From positions 14,858,603 through 14,922,602 of the forward strand of contig NC_049992.1 in NCBI RefSeq assembly GCF_000003815.2: a DNA stretch of 64,000 nucleotides. The letters are read 5' to 3'. The notes beneath the pieces are model-generated. The model was not told the DNA's origin. It did not search any database and was given only the letters and a program-made list of their open reading frames with translations. The translations under genes were made by a program, and so were the position numbers. This DNA comes from Branchiostoma floridae. Lineage: Eukaryota; Chordata; Leptocardii; Amphioxiformes; Branchiostomatidae. Of the stretch, positions 1 to 11,977 are shown piece after piece; within the stretch, counting starts at the first letter, position 1, and each line of letters starts with the position of its first letter.

Positions 1-3000
1 ATTGCACAGCCCGACACTTCATGCCTGAGATCCTCCATCGGATCATCATTTTTCAGCGCTCTGGTCTGCATTTGGCCAATTCTCTGGATGGGTGAGTGTC
101 GTATTCTCTGATTTCACACTGGCGGGATAGCGGTATTTTTCATAAGGTTATTTTTGCGGCACCTGGATCGGTTTGACAGCATTAGCACACTTGTCGAATT
201 ATAAAATTATGCACCAATGCTGTTTTTAAGTGGTCGTACATATCTTTCGTTGATGCCCACATTTTTATCATTGACTTACGTTAGGCGTGGTGCAGTGAGA
301 GAGGACTTGAAATTTATGCCATCGGGACACACGGTGTGCTTGTTCTTGATACATATAAAAAATAGGGGCAGGGGGATAGTTCAGCATTTCACACATGCAA
401 CATTGATATTACTACGGTTTGCTGAGCACTCAGAGCAAGTGGACTCAGTTACTTGAAGTAATGAATCGCTCAAGGCGATATTCTGCGGTATACATACATA
501 CATGTTTGCGTGTATTCACTTCGTCTACGTGTGTTCACCTTGTTTTGGCTACTTGCCATCTCTACTGTAGTGTTTTTAAAAGCCGTATAGCGTGAGGACC
601 AGCCACCGTGCAAAATCCGAAGTGAAATTTCTTTTGCGCTTAAAGTTGTTGGGCGAAAAAACTGACTGGAGCTTATATTACTTAACAGTTTTATCATCTT
701 AGGCATATTTTCAAACTCGACTTTATCATCTGGATACAATTTGGTATCTTGGTCAGTACAGCAGCATCAAGTCTTTGTCACTTACGTGAAAGAAGTAAGT
801 TACGACCATTCGGGATGAGATGTGGTTTATGTTTCAGAGCCGAGGCCCTCGTATCATTTGTTACCTAAAACCACACACAGTACATATTTATGAAGCTTCA
901 AACAGACCTATTGACATGCAAAAATCACATCTATTCTATTGCCATATAAATTGCGATTAGGACATGTGACTATAAAGAAACATTAGTGTTTATATGATGG
1001 ATTGCCACGAGTTCGGTAGACAGATGCTCCATGTGACCTTTTTTCTGTGTTCTGCTATTATGCTCTTACTTTTCTTCACGCCATATGCGCGCTGTCTGTC
1101 TAATGACCGATGATCGTAATTTATATCGGAATATAAAGAATTCCCCGAGGAACAAAAGTGTGGTCCAAAATGGGGGGAGTGATATTTTTCTGCAGCGTTA
1201 CTAATCCTTCTTTTGCGCTGCCAACAGTATCGGATTTTTAAGAGGCTATGATTTGTTTCGGTCAAAATTTAATTAGGAAGATTATGGAGGTAGGTTGCCA
1301 CTAAAAGGTCAATCAGGGAAGAAAAAAGGTCGTTTTCGTTTCTCTCATTTACGACTGGGACAGGCATTTCAGACGGTGCCTCGTTTATCGCAAGACCGGA
1401 GTAGGTGGGTGATAAATGAAGATGAAGCTTGAAAAGTCACATAATACCCAAAGGACTGACCCCAATCTCTATCGGAGGTCTACTACGTACCGTTCTGTAC
1501 TGCAGCAACTTGACACAAGGAGAAAGAATTACTTTCTGGCATGACAAGATAATTTGCACATTTCGAACACCTGCTGTTTCAAATGGTAGCGTTGCTCTTT
1601 ACGAGCCCTCTGGCCTTTAAGAGCGGATTGATACTATTCATGATGAGAGTTCGGCCATATAGGTAACACTTTGGTAATATATTTTGTAGTACCGCTGTGC
1701 GGTAAGTCGGAATGTAAAACTTTTACGTATCGTTTGGTTACAGATATATGGGTTTCATAAAACAGGGTGAATTTCGTTAAAGCAATGTTCACGGTGCATA
1801 TACATAAGTTTCCTTTTTTGTTGTTGAATGTTGTCACGAGCGTAAGCACATCAAATTCGGTAATTTTTTATGCTGGCTTCTACACAAAGCTATTTAGTAT
1901 GATGCTCTAAACAACACACTGAAGAGTGACACTGAATTGACCAAGCAACTCAAAAATTACTTATCTTATTTAATTTGCAAAAATAATCATAATCTGAACA
2001 ATGTTTGGATTTACGTTAGGAGTCTTTACTATCTAAATACAGTAGCTCTACACAGCTTCTGCTGATGGACAGGGATATAGTATTGAAAGCAGATTCCAGA
2101 AACTAAGTCTATAAAGCAGTTTGTCGACTTAGATACATACCCATCCTCTCATAGAGCCATTGCAGTTAAGCTGGCCGTAAACCCGTTATATATTTATCCC
2201 CAAGCCTGGTTGTGATAGTAAAGAGATCTTTGTCTCTGATGGAATGACCAAGATTGGAATGATAAATAAAGAGTGGAAAGTCCTCAGGGGCCATTAAAAT
2301 GCAATCCTGCACACCATCCCTTCCTCTTCATCGCACTCTGGGTCAATTTTAGCTGAGTGCAGTCGTCAATAACTTTCTTTACCTCCACAATAAGCCCCTC
2401 TTACACTCTATATTTGGCGCTGCGAGGCAGTGCTGTTAAGGAATCTGATGCTGAAAAAGGCCTGTAATAGCGAGCAATTGCAACAGTCATTCCCGGAGAT
2501 GAAACACTGGTCTGTGAGCTATTCTTATCCACACAGACAGTAATGACGGTTTTATGACCATCAGCGGGGTAGGACTTACAAAAATCAATATGTCGATTGC
2601 TCTAGCCAAAGGCATCACATGTTGGAAACACCTACGCTATCTAAATTGTCTGTATTTTCAACTTCCTTAGCCATTTTTCTGTCCAGGATTTCAACAATTC
2701 ACTTAGTTTTTTTTTGTTTTTTTTTCCGACAGATCAGCAGGAGGGGACCTGAATCGTGTAGAGGCCGATTTTTTTATGATGCTTAATATTGACGTTCAGC
2801 CATAGCCTTTTACGACACAATTCAAAGTTAATACAAAGCACTTTTATTGATTACCTTATGGACTGATTGGGAGAAAGTACGACCTATATATATGATGTAG
2901 TGTTCATATTCATACTCTCTAATGGGACATTGTCTTTTGCCATCGGAGATCTTGTTTTTGCATTTGTTTCACTCAAATATCAGTAATCCTATGTTAAGAG

Positions 3001-4667
3001 TAGATTGCTAAGCCTTAACTTCATAACTGTAATATCGTGCAAAATATAAAAGTATAAAGTAAAACAAAACAAAGCAGGAAATATTTACATCTATGAAAAT
3101 CCTTGCGGACTTTGCAAAATTGCTTGGTCGCAGGACGGTCGTAGCGAGGTCACAGATTTTGTTGAATATGGATGTAAGCGATGGAGACAAGTTGACGGCT
3201 TCATCACTAAAAGTTGCTCTAATTGTGTGTAGCATCACTTCAGAGTACCACCTCGTTCCTTAACTTTAGAATAACTTTGTGGTTGTGCCTTGGCAAATAT
3301 GCTTGCTTCCGTGACAAGTTACCAGTAACAGCCATTTCTAGCGACCGACGAGTGATTTTCCAAATTGAATATTTAATTATGGTCTTGATATCAGGAACAC
3401 ATAATGATACATGATCACCTAAATTATCAGAGTATTTGAGAGAAACTAGCTGAAACTTTGAATGCTGAAAGAACAACTAATGACATTGCATGCATTTTCT
3501 GCTTTAACATTATGTCTGTGCACCTCTCCCAGGATTTTCTTTGATATTTTGATATTTAAAAGACGTTGCCCGATGGAATGAATATACATTGAATTTACCT
3601 GCCCAAACATCAAAATAAGACGATGTGTCCATTAGTACAAGCTTAGGGTATACTTGATATACCCAGAAAATAAAGTGAGGGTAAAGGGGAAAATGGACAA
3701 ATGGCTACATCACAAATGAGACAAAGGTTATTCAAGACAAATATCATGTACCCTTTAACGAACGACATAGCTGTTCGAAAAGACAGCCAACTTGTATGTA
3801 AATTTTATTACCAGAAACCAAACATATGGCGTTTACGTTTTGGGGGAAACGATGCTTGTGTTTAAAATTGTGAAGTTTTGGAATGTTCTGCCAACTTACG
3901 TTTAGACTGTTTACACATAATCAATCTAAAACAATGCTTAACTAGCCTTAAGGCTTTAAAAAGCTAAATGTTTATAGACTTTAAATTCTATGCATTATCG
4001 CCCTCTAAACTATTTGTATATCTGTGTTAGCATATTCATATGTCATTTGGTCCTGAATCCTTGATTATAACCCTGTAAAAACTGGAGAATATCACAAATA
4101 AAGAAATCTAAGAATTTACTTTCGTAGACACCAGATGCCTATAGCATCAGTTCAGAGCTTATGGTGGCTCACGAAGAAGAAAAAGGGGAGCAAGGTCACG
4201 GATAAACGAAACAGTATTCCTCCGACATCCAGCAAAGGCTAATGCCATCCATTTTCCAGTGAAAGGGTGAGGTAGGTCACAGCAGTGAGTGGCAGCATAC
4301 TGCCCCGGCACAGCATTAGAAGTACATTCTTTTGGCTGACAATTTAAGCCCCAAACATTGGATAGGCCGGAGCTCAGCGATTTGAAAATAACTAAGACGC
4401 GTGCCAACAAGAGTGCCCTATTGACTCTGTTATAATGATATCAAAATTATGATATTATGGCGCATCTCTGTAAATCTAGAATTAAGCTACAAGGTACCCG
4501 TTGCAGTAAATATATTTATATTATTTATATAACGTTATTACTATATCTTTTAGTTTCAGTTTGCTTGTTTCACCAGGACATATGCGTAGCGGTTTTCGTT
4601 CAATGTTTATTGGGGGATAAACCTGACATAACATAACATGCTCATCATATGAACAGGAAATGTCGAC
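1..4667. other. No recognised gene
   Basis: Low-complexity, AT-rich sequence with only short chance reading frames. Poly-T runs near 2708-2727. No repeat family that I could match elsewhere in the window. Confidence 0.6.
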
Positions 4668-4864
4668 GGGCGCGATCACATAAGTCGTACGATCGCTAAT
4701 TTTGGGCATTCTGAGGACAAAAATGTCCTCCTGCAATGTTCAAATGCCTTGGCACACAAAATGCTGTTCGGATCCAAGTAGGTGGTTGGTTCTGTCACCA
4801 CCTGCTTGAAAATCCCATGACATCAAAATCGTTCGACAATCGCACGACCTATGTGATCGCGCCC
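4668..4864. mobile_element. MITE family 1, copy 1 (GGGCGCG inverted repeats)
   Basis: 197 bp bounded by inverted repeats of about 28 bp: the left end starts GGGCGCGATCACATAAGTCG and the right end reads back as GGGCGCGATCACATAGGTCG. No coding capacity. Internally related to the copies at 7592 and 10465, in the opposite orientation to the latter. Flanks are GAC and TAA, so no clear target duplication here. Confidence 0.85.
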
Positions 4865-4983
4865 TAAGATAAACAAAGAGTCTCAGGTAAGTAGGAATTG
4901 TACGTATCTTATAAAATGAACAATGCAAGTAAATCAACATGGTGTGTTGTGTGTTTGCCCAGATGTTGGCATTCTCTACCACC

Positions 4984-5092
4984 GCTGCTGGTGACGTAAA
5001 CTATTCTGAATATGTTACTGGTAACAAAAACCATGTTGGAGATGTTGCTGGTGACCTAAACTATGTTGAAATGTTGCTGGTGACCTAAACTA
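4984..5092. repeat. 28-bp minisatellite, left part
   Basis: Start of a tandem array with the unit GTTGCTGGTGACCTAAACTA plus about 8 bases. Split from the rest of the array (5671-6430) by a mariner-like insertion. Confidence 0.9.
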
Positions 5093-5670
5093 CGAGGGGC
5101 GTGCAATAAGTAATGGTCCTGACCCATTTCCCATAGCAGAAGATTAATGAAACTTGGCACAGATATTAGTCATTTTCTTCATAGGAATCACCCAGAGTTA
5201 TGCATTTCTCCCATCGTTTGATGCAGCTCTGGACACCGTTTTTGTAGGACACCCCAGGTTGGTCCTCCCACAGTTGCCTGATCAATGGCAGAAGAGGGAC
5301 GACCAAGTCTGGGAGCTGTTTCCACAGACTTCCGGCCACGTTTGAATTCAGGATGCCAGCGTTTTACAAGGCCATATGATGGGGCATCATCACCATAAGT
5401 TTCATTTATTTCATCAAAAGTCTTCTTTGGTGTGCGTCCTTTCAAATACAAAAACCGGATCACTGCGCGACACTCAACTTGTTCCATTTCACACCTGGTC
5501 CATTTCGCACCTGACTAAGTTCAGACACCAGTAAATCAGAAACCACAATTAGTTCAGAGCTGTCTTTTGCAACATAACCCATAGAGATATGAATCATTAC
5601 ACATACAAAATTTCATTTAGATCAGACGACTGAAAGTGGGTCAGGGCCATTACTTCTTGCACGCCCCTCG
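5093..5670 (-). mobile_element. Mariner-like non-autonomous element, copy 1
   Basis: 578 bp with inverted ends (left CGAGGGGCGTGCAATAAGTA, right reading back as CGAGGGGCGTGCAAGAAGTA), flanked by TA at 5091-5092 and 5671-5672. Because it sits inside a tandem array, the empty site is known (aaactatgttgg), which proves a TA duplication. It retains the N-terminal part of a transposase on the minus strand. A second copy lies at 41568. Confidence 0.9.
5188..5487 (-). pseudogene. Mariner-family transposase, N-terminal helix-turn-helix remnant
   Basis: Minus-strand frame of about 99 codons from ATG at 5487. It starts MEQVECRAVIRFLYLKG and has KRWHPEFKRGRKSVE and GRPSSAI, typical of the paired-type DNA-binding half of mariner/SETMAR-like transposases. 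The catalytic DDE/D half is absent, since the element ends about 95 bp past the frame, so this is a deletion derivative that can only move in trans if at all. Confidence 0.75.
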
Positions 5671-6430
5671 TATGTTGGAGATGTTGCTGGTGACCTAAAC
5701 TATGTTGAAATGTTGCTGGTGACCTAAACTATCTTAAATATGTTGCTGGTGACCTAAAGTATGTTGAAATGTTGCTGGTGACCTAAACTATGTTGAAATG
5801 TTGCTGGTGACCTAAACTATGTTAAACATGTTACTGGCGACCTAAACTATGTTGAATATGTTACTGGTGACCTAAACTATGTTGAATGTGTTATAGGTGA
5901 CCTGAACTAAGTTTAATATGTTACTGGTGACCTAAACTATGTTTAAATTTGCTGCTTGTGACCTAAACTATGGTGAATATGTTGTCGGTGACCTAAACTA
6001 TGTTGAAATGTTGCTGGTGACCTAAACTATGTTAAATATGTTGCTGGTGACCTAAACAATGTTGAAATGTTGCTGGTGACCTAAACTATGTTAAAATGTT
6101 GCTGGTGACCTAAACTATGTTAAATATGTTGCTGGTGACCTAAACAATGTTGAAATGTTGCTGGTGACCTAAACAATGTTAAAATGTTGCTGGTGACCTA
6201 AACTATGTTGAAATGTTGCTGGTGACCTAAACTATATTGAAATGTTGCTGGTGACCTAAACTATGTTGAATATGTTATAGGTGACCTGAAATAAGTTTAA
6301 TATGTTACAGGTGACCAAAACTATGTTTAAATTTGCTGCTGGTGACCTAAACTATGATGACTATGTTGTCGGTGACCTAAACTATGTTGAATGTGTTTCT
6401 GGTGACCTTAACTAGGATGAATACGTTTTC
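5671..6430. repeat. 28-bp minisatellite, main part
   Basis: About 27 units of 27-29 bp (core TGCTGGTGACCTAAACTATG), variable at the Gly-like GTTGAAAT/GTTAAATAT junction. A higher-order segment at about 5881-6003 recurs at about 6266-6388 (offset about 385 bp). The array lies about 2.6 kb upstream of the candidate first exon of gene A. Each unit carries TGACCT, the complement of the AGGTCA nuclear-receptor half-site. Confidence 0.92.
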
Positions 6431-7591
6431 TAACGTTTGCTACTAGCTTGCCACGACGGGGGCGCTACATAATTTACTACCACGTCCTCCTATACACACG
6501 AGATTCAACAAGACTAATAGCGGTACCGTATGTCCGGGGTCACACTACAAACGATGAAGAATATCTAGGATTTGCTCTCTACTTGCTTAGTGAAAACATA
6601 TTGCTCGTGTAAGCAACTTGTATGCGTCCAGTGTTTCATTATAACCGTATTTTATTCATAGGTCAATCTTTGGCCTCGATAGGATGTTATTCATAATCAA
6701 AACAGCTTACGTCGAGTCCCATATTATCATCGCATCGCTCAATCAATTTATGGCTGAACTGATAAACAAATCCTAGCATGGAGTGGAATTGCCAAATTTG
6801 TTATACCTTTCTCTTCCTAGGTCCTGGGTCATGTTTACATTGTGAGAGAATAATAAAAAAAGGTCAAATTAAGTCTCAACCAAGAAAAATAGAATACACG
6901 CCCCATGTCAACTCGTGAAATTAATGTGAATCATTTTTGACATAATCTCGAAAAAATCGATACCCAGACAGACGTCAATAATTTGTCTAAAGAGTATACA
7001 ATAATATGCACGACGATGCACTGGACCGGTTTTTCCATGTAACATGACATTTTGCAATCTATGTTAACCATAAAGAAGACTTGTCCTAGCTTTGAGCAAT
7101 ATAGCCATGCTTTTCGTATCGTTGATGCAAACTAATAATAGCTTTCATGATTTTGTCAATAAAGATCAGTTGCTAGTGTTGCCAGTGATGATGAGGTATT
7201 TACAATAGCTACGACCATAACTTTATGATCGTCATTTATTGATATGAATACTACATAAAAATAATCGACATTCAGAACCACGGATTGGATGCACCCATGC
7301 TGGATTGATGTGTGTTTTTGTGAGGGTCCGAGTGCGCGGCGGTTGTACGATGAAGATCTGAGATGTTATCAATACTATCATCAAGGCTGTCTGGTCCAGA
7401 TCAGAGACCCATTCTCTGAGGGGTGTTTAGAACTTCTACGTATACCGCTAACCAATAGCCAGTTGAAAAATCCTGATTGTAAGACCTTAAGTCAACACTG
7501 TATAGCAACGTGATAGAGTGTGTTGGCAACGGTTCAAGTGCAAGGCTTTAGTTTTAGCAGTAATATCCCTGTACTTGCTTGTTGCAAATTA
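6431..7591. other. No recognised gene
   Basis: Unique-looking AT-rich sequence; no open frame with domain features on either strand. Confidence 0.6.
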
Positions 7592-7786
7592 GAGCGCGGT
7601 CACATAGGTCGTACGTAACTTTGGGCATTTTGGAGGGCAAAAGTGTACGTCTCCTGCAAAGTTCAACTGTCTTGATACACAAAATGTTGTTTTGGATCCA
7701 TGTTGGTTGTTGGTTTTGGCATATCCTGTCAAAATCCCATGGCATCAAAATCGTACGACCATCGCACGACCTATGTGCCAGCGCCC
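7592..7786. mobile_element. MITE family 1, copy 2
   Basis: 195 bp; left end GAGCGCGGTCACATAGGTCG, right end reading back as GGGCGCTGGCACATAGGTCG. Inside, the GTTGGTTTTGGCATATCCTG segment parallels copy 1. Flanks are TTA and TAA. Non-coding. Confidence 0.85.
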
Positions 7787-9058
7787 TAAAGTAATGTTAG
7801 ATACATGTGCCACAAATGATCTAATACATTTGCAAATCTTAAGGTACAAATGCTGTTGACAAAATTTGAGGCCCGATAGAGGCCCTATATCAATCCACCA
7901 TTAATGAGAGCCTCATTTACAATAACTATTAACTAGCCGGCCCAATGTGAATTATACATCGGTTTATGTATTTTTGGTTAATCAACGAATAATAAAGGCA
8001 AAGAAAACGTCGATAATTGTGGTTCATATGTTATGCTCGTCACAATGCTCGTAACTGTAATTAAAATTAGATTAGTAAATGCCACAAGATGACCCGGTTT
8101 TTACTTATTTAGGAGAGTGTAATCCCACAGGGCCCAGCCTGGAGGAGAAGCGGTGCTTATATATTGCCTGTGACAAATCAATCGATAAAGTACATCAAAT
8201 TTCATTTTTGGCAATCAAACACGGATTTCTAGATTCAGGGTAACCTTTACATGGTGGTACAAACGCATTGCATTCTTGACTTGCGGTCATGTCCTTGTAT
8301 CTATGTTTCTCTGACAGCTGAGAAATATTTCATCAGCCATTTTACGCTTATGTGGCTACTACCGAGATATTGACCTATTCCCCAAACGATCGGGTATTTG
8401 CTTAGACTGAATATATAGAAGTTCATAAAACATACTGGTAAGAACGAAAGCCGATGGTGTTGAACTAACAGGGTACTATATTTCGCACATGTATGCATCG
8501 CCCCAAACATCTTCAATAGGTCACCTACGAATCAGCACTGTCCTGACCTTCAGAGATTCTTCTAGAAAAATCAATTGTTAGCATTTAGATCAGTTGGATA
8601 GACAAGTACAATTGAGATAGCGAGAGCTGGGGAACCTGATCGATACAAGCCCACTCTTTCCTGTGATACATTGTTAAGGGTGTTGAAGTGCTATGTGAAA
8701 TGGTGAGGCGAGCGACGTTGAAGTGGTCTTGTTGCAGAGAAAAACCGCATCCTCTGGCAGCTAGGATTGCTCTCATCGCAACTGTGCCGGCAAACCGGTT
8801 TCAATCAACGTCGCAGTATGGCGCTCGCCCATACGTCCCATTGATCGAGGAGCCTGCTCAGCGTTCAGAGATGCTCGCTACACTAGGCGGGGGCTCTTGA
8901 CCTATTTTTCGTCCTCGTATGTCCAACTACATCAGTTTAACCTAGATAACCGAGACTACAGGGGAGTTCTGTTCCCAGGCGAGCCGTTAGCTAATGACCA
9001 GATCTGACTCAGCGGGAAGAGGAAGAATCACATGTTGACAGATAATTCTGGACGGCTA
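7787..9058. other. Sequence upstream of candidate gene A start
   Basis: No gene seen. If 9059-9122 is exon 1, this holds the promoter and 5' UTR, but I see no convincing TATA box or initiator. Confidence 0.4.
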
Positions 9059-9122
9059 ATGGCTTTATATGGAACGTTTATCAACTGGGCCTTCGTCTGC
9101 ATTTTCTCAGTACTCCCGAACA
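9059..9122 (+). CDS. Gene A exon 1: candidate signal peptide exon
   Basis: ATG at 9059 opens 21 codons, MALYGTFINWAF followed by VCIFSVLPN, then a strong donor (gtgagt at 9123) in phase 1. Joining its last A to GC at 19411 gives Ser, then Cys-Leu-Ser-Gln of exon 2: a standard short n-region, hydrophobic core and plausible cleavage zone. An in-frame upstream ATG at 9032 would lengthen the n-region by 9 residues. The exon lies 10.3 kb upstream of exon 2, so transcript support is missing. It was chosen because phase, hydrophobicity and donor all fit, and because gene B has an equivalent exon at the same relative position. Confidence 0.5.
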
Positions 9123-11945
9123 GTGAGTATTGTTTTATAGCCAAGAGGCAGGTCTTCTATGTCTGCAAGGCCTGTCATTACCTTAGACGATATTTATATT
9201 ATCTTTTAAGAACTTACGATGTATGGGGTTATTCGTATGCTCAAAATGTAGCGTAAATTGATGAATACGTAATTGTGATGCAGTTTGGAATTCCCGGGCA
9301 ATCGCCAGTAATACCTATGATTTTCATGCACCCCCTGTGTGCTTCCTGGCAATCACACACGCCGTACCACCATTTTCTTCACTCTGTGATTTAGAGATTT
9401 TGAATGAATTATTCTATGCATGTCAATCACAGGGTAAAGTCCACAGACTATCTAACATTACGGAATGTTGTGGTATTGTCTAAAAACACAAAAATCAATG
9501 TACATCTATTGTAAGTCGATTACCTTCTTCCCCACAAGATCTGGGGTCCCGCAACGAATGAGATAATTACCCATTCTTATCTCCGAAGCCCCAACTTCCG
9601 CTCTTCAAGGGCGACTTAAAAATTCATGAGGTGCCTGGGAAAAACAGAAAGAGGATGTTTTTAAAAGGTCATGTTCTGCCTGGCGCATTTTACCGATGCT
9701 CTACAGCAATGCTTGTTAAAGTAAGTGTCGAAAGATCGTGTGAAATCGTTTTTTCTTCTGCATAATCTATACATAATACACTTATATGTGCATCGTGGAG
9801 ATATAAAACAAGATTTACCGGTCCATATCAACCTGTATTCTATTACCTCCAATGGAATGTAAAACCTATTACATGAACTGCCATGGTATGGCAATTGGTA
9901 TTTCATCTTTTTCTTTATGCGCACATAAATTTTAGAAGCAGCAAGGGAATCCCGTGTATTATTTCGGGATATTTGATATCATTTTTGTAAAAACATAAAA
10001 AAAGTAGTCACATAGAAACTTGAAATTAATCTTTCCTTTTTCGAATAACTAACAGGCGAAAACTATATAAACGTATAAAGTACAAAGCAAAAAAAAAAGA
10101 TATTCCATACGCTGAGATCTTATTCCTATCCCTCATATCGTAAACGCACGAAAATATTTACGACTGATATCTGAATGCATTATAGCTATGGAAGATGTGA
10201 TTTAAAACGTAGTTCTATAAGTATTATCCTGCTGTCTTATGCGATGCAAGTCGCAGGGGAAATTAGCCTAACAAGACAACCTATGATTACGCTGTTTGAC
10301 AAAACGAGGACGTGACAGGTACACAGCATAATTGTTCCGTTCTGGTAAGACCAGACCAATTAACGATCTATCCATTGGGCTTTGCTATATCCACATATGT
10401 GACTACAACATGTGCACCGCAGAAAGTGCTGTGTTGAGCCGCTACGGTAATGGGATTGCGCTAAGGGCGCGGTCACATAGGTCGTGCGATCGTGGTACGA
10501 TTTTGATGCCACAGGCTTTTCAAAGAGCTCGTGTGACAGAACCAACCACCGACATGGATCCAGAACAGCCAATCGTGTACCAACACTCTTGCAATCTTCA
10601 GTACACGTGTATGGCCGTCCGACGACGACGATCGCATGACCTATCTCACCGCGCCCTAAAATACTTAACGTTGCCGTCACAATCATCGTAGTCGGGTGTA
10701 TGATTTTGATGCTGTAAGCTTATCAGGCAGGCTGTGACGGAGCCAACCACAGACGAGAATCTAAGACAGCATTTCCTCTAACAAGTTCGTACGACAAATC
10801 GGTTGTACGGCTATCCAAAGCATGTCTTATCTAGTAGTCGCACGACGATCACACGACGCATGTGTACCGGCCATTTCACTTTTGAAATGACGCATGGTTT
10901 GGTCAACGACCCTAATCCGAACTGGGAAGCTACGGCGGCTTTTCTTCTATTCAATTTTGTATACGGCACAGTAGGTACGATTACTTCATGTTGATAAGTG
11001 GTGGTTTTCTGACACCGGCTGTTTTAATAACATTTACATTTCCGGCAAACATTTTTATCATCCCACAGCAATCATATTCTTTCCGTTTTGAATAATACAC
11101 GCTCCATGGTAACACGCAAAAGTTTCGTCCCCGCTGCAAAAAAAAAATTCTTCAAGAGGTGGCATCAAATTGGGCGTTCTTCCGAATTCTTAAGTTATAG
11201 AATACTTGGAGGGTGAGCTTTATTCATTTATTTTTATTGATAACAAATATGTTTGAAATATAATTCAATAGACTCATTGTCGTATCTTATACGTTATTCC
11301 AAATCTACTGTTTCCATCATCTATTTGTAGTATACGACAGTTTTCTGAATGTATGAATGAGTGAATAGATGAACGGATGAATGAATAAACTGTAGGATGA
11401 ATGAATGGATTAATGTAAATGAATTGATGGATGGATAGATGAATGAATGAATGGATAAATGAATGATAAATAGATGAATGAAACGCTTTATGACAGACTT
11501 TAATAGTATTTTTCAACATTCTCCAGACCACTAAGCAAAAGCCTTGTACCGTGTACAGCTGGCACATATATATTTGTCCATTAGTCGGTGTTCTGGTAGG
11601 ATAACGCTGCACCTGGTTCACATACCTGATGGATTGATCTAACGGGGCAGTAATCCTTTTACACACGTTATATGTAAGCACAGGTATTTCTCACCATTAG
11701 AGTCTGCATGTTACTGTGTCTACTAATGTTTATATAGTATACTCGCATTTGGAATGGTTTAAGCTAGAGATGGTTTCTATGGCACCTGGAAGCGATTAGT
11801 AATACACAGAGGACAAAAATTTCACAAAGCTTTACAAATTGGTGGCTAAATTCAAATGAGTTTTGTAAATTTTTCGTCGTTTATATCTGTATCTATCTAT
11901 CTATCTATCTATTCATTTATGATTATTGATCAATTCATCTCTTGC

Positions 11946-11977
<32 letters not shown>

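Noticed and set aside
4984-6430. Regularly spaced repeats that could suggest a CRISPR array
   Set aside because: Units are contiguous with no unique spacers, and the DNA is animal; it is a minisatellite.
10332-10691. Overlapping 119- and 108-codon frames on both strands
   Set aside because: Both lie across the MITE at 10465-10656; no domain, and similar peptides appear in the other MITE copies.
11274-11681. 135-codon minus-strand frame rich in Ser-Phe-Ile-His
   Set aside because: Generated by the degenerate GAATGAATG microsatellite; no splice context or domain.
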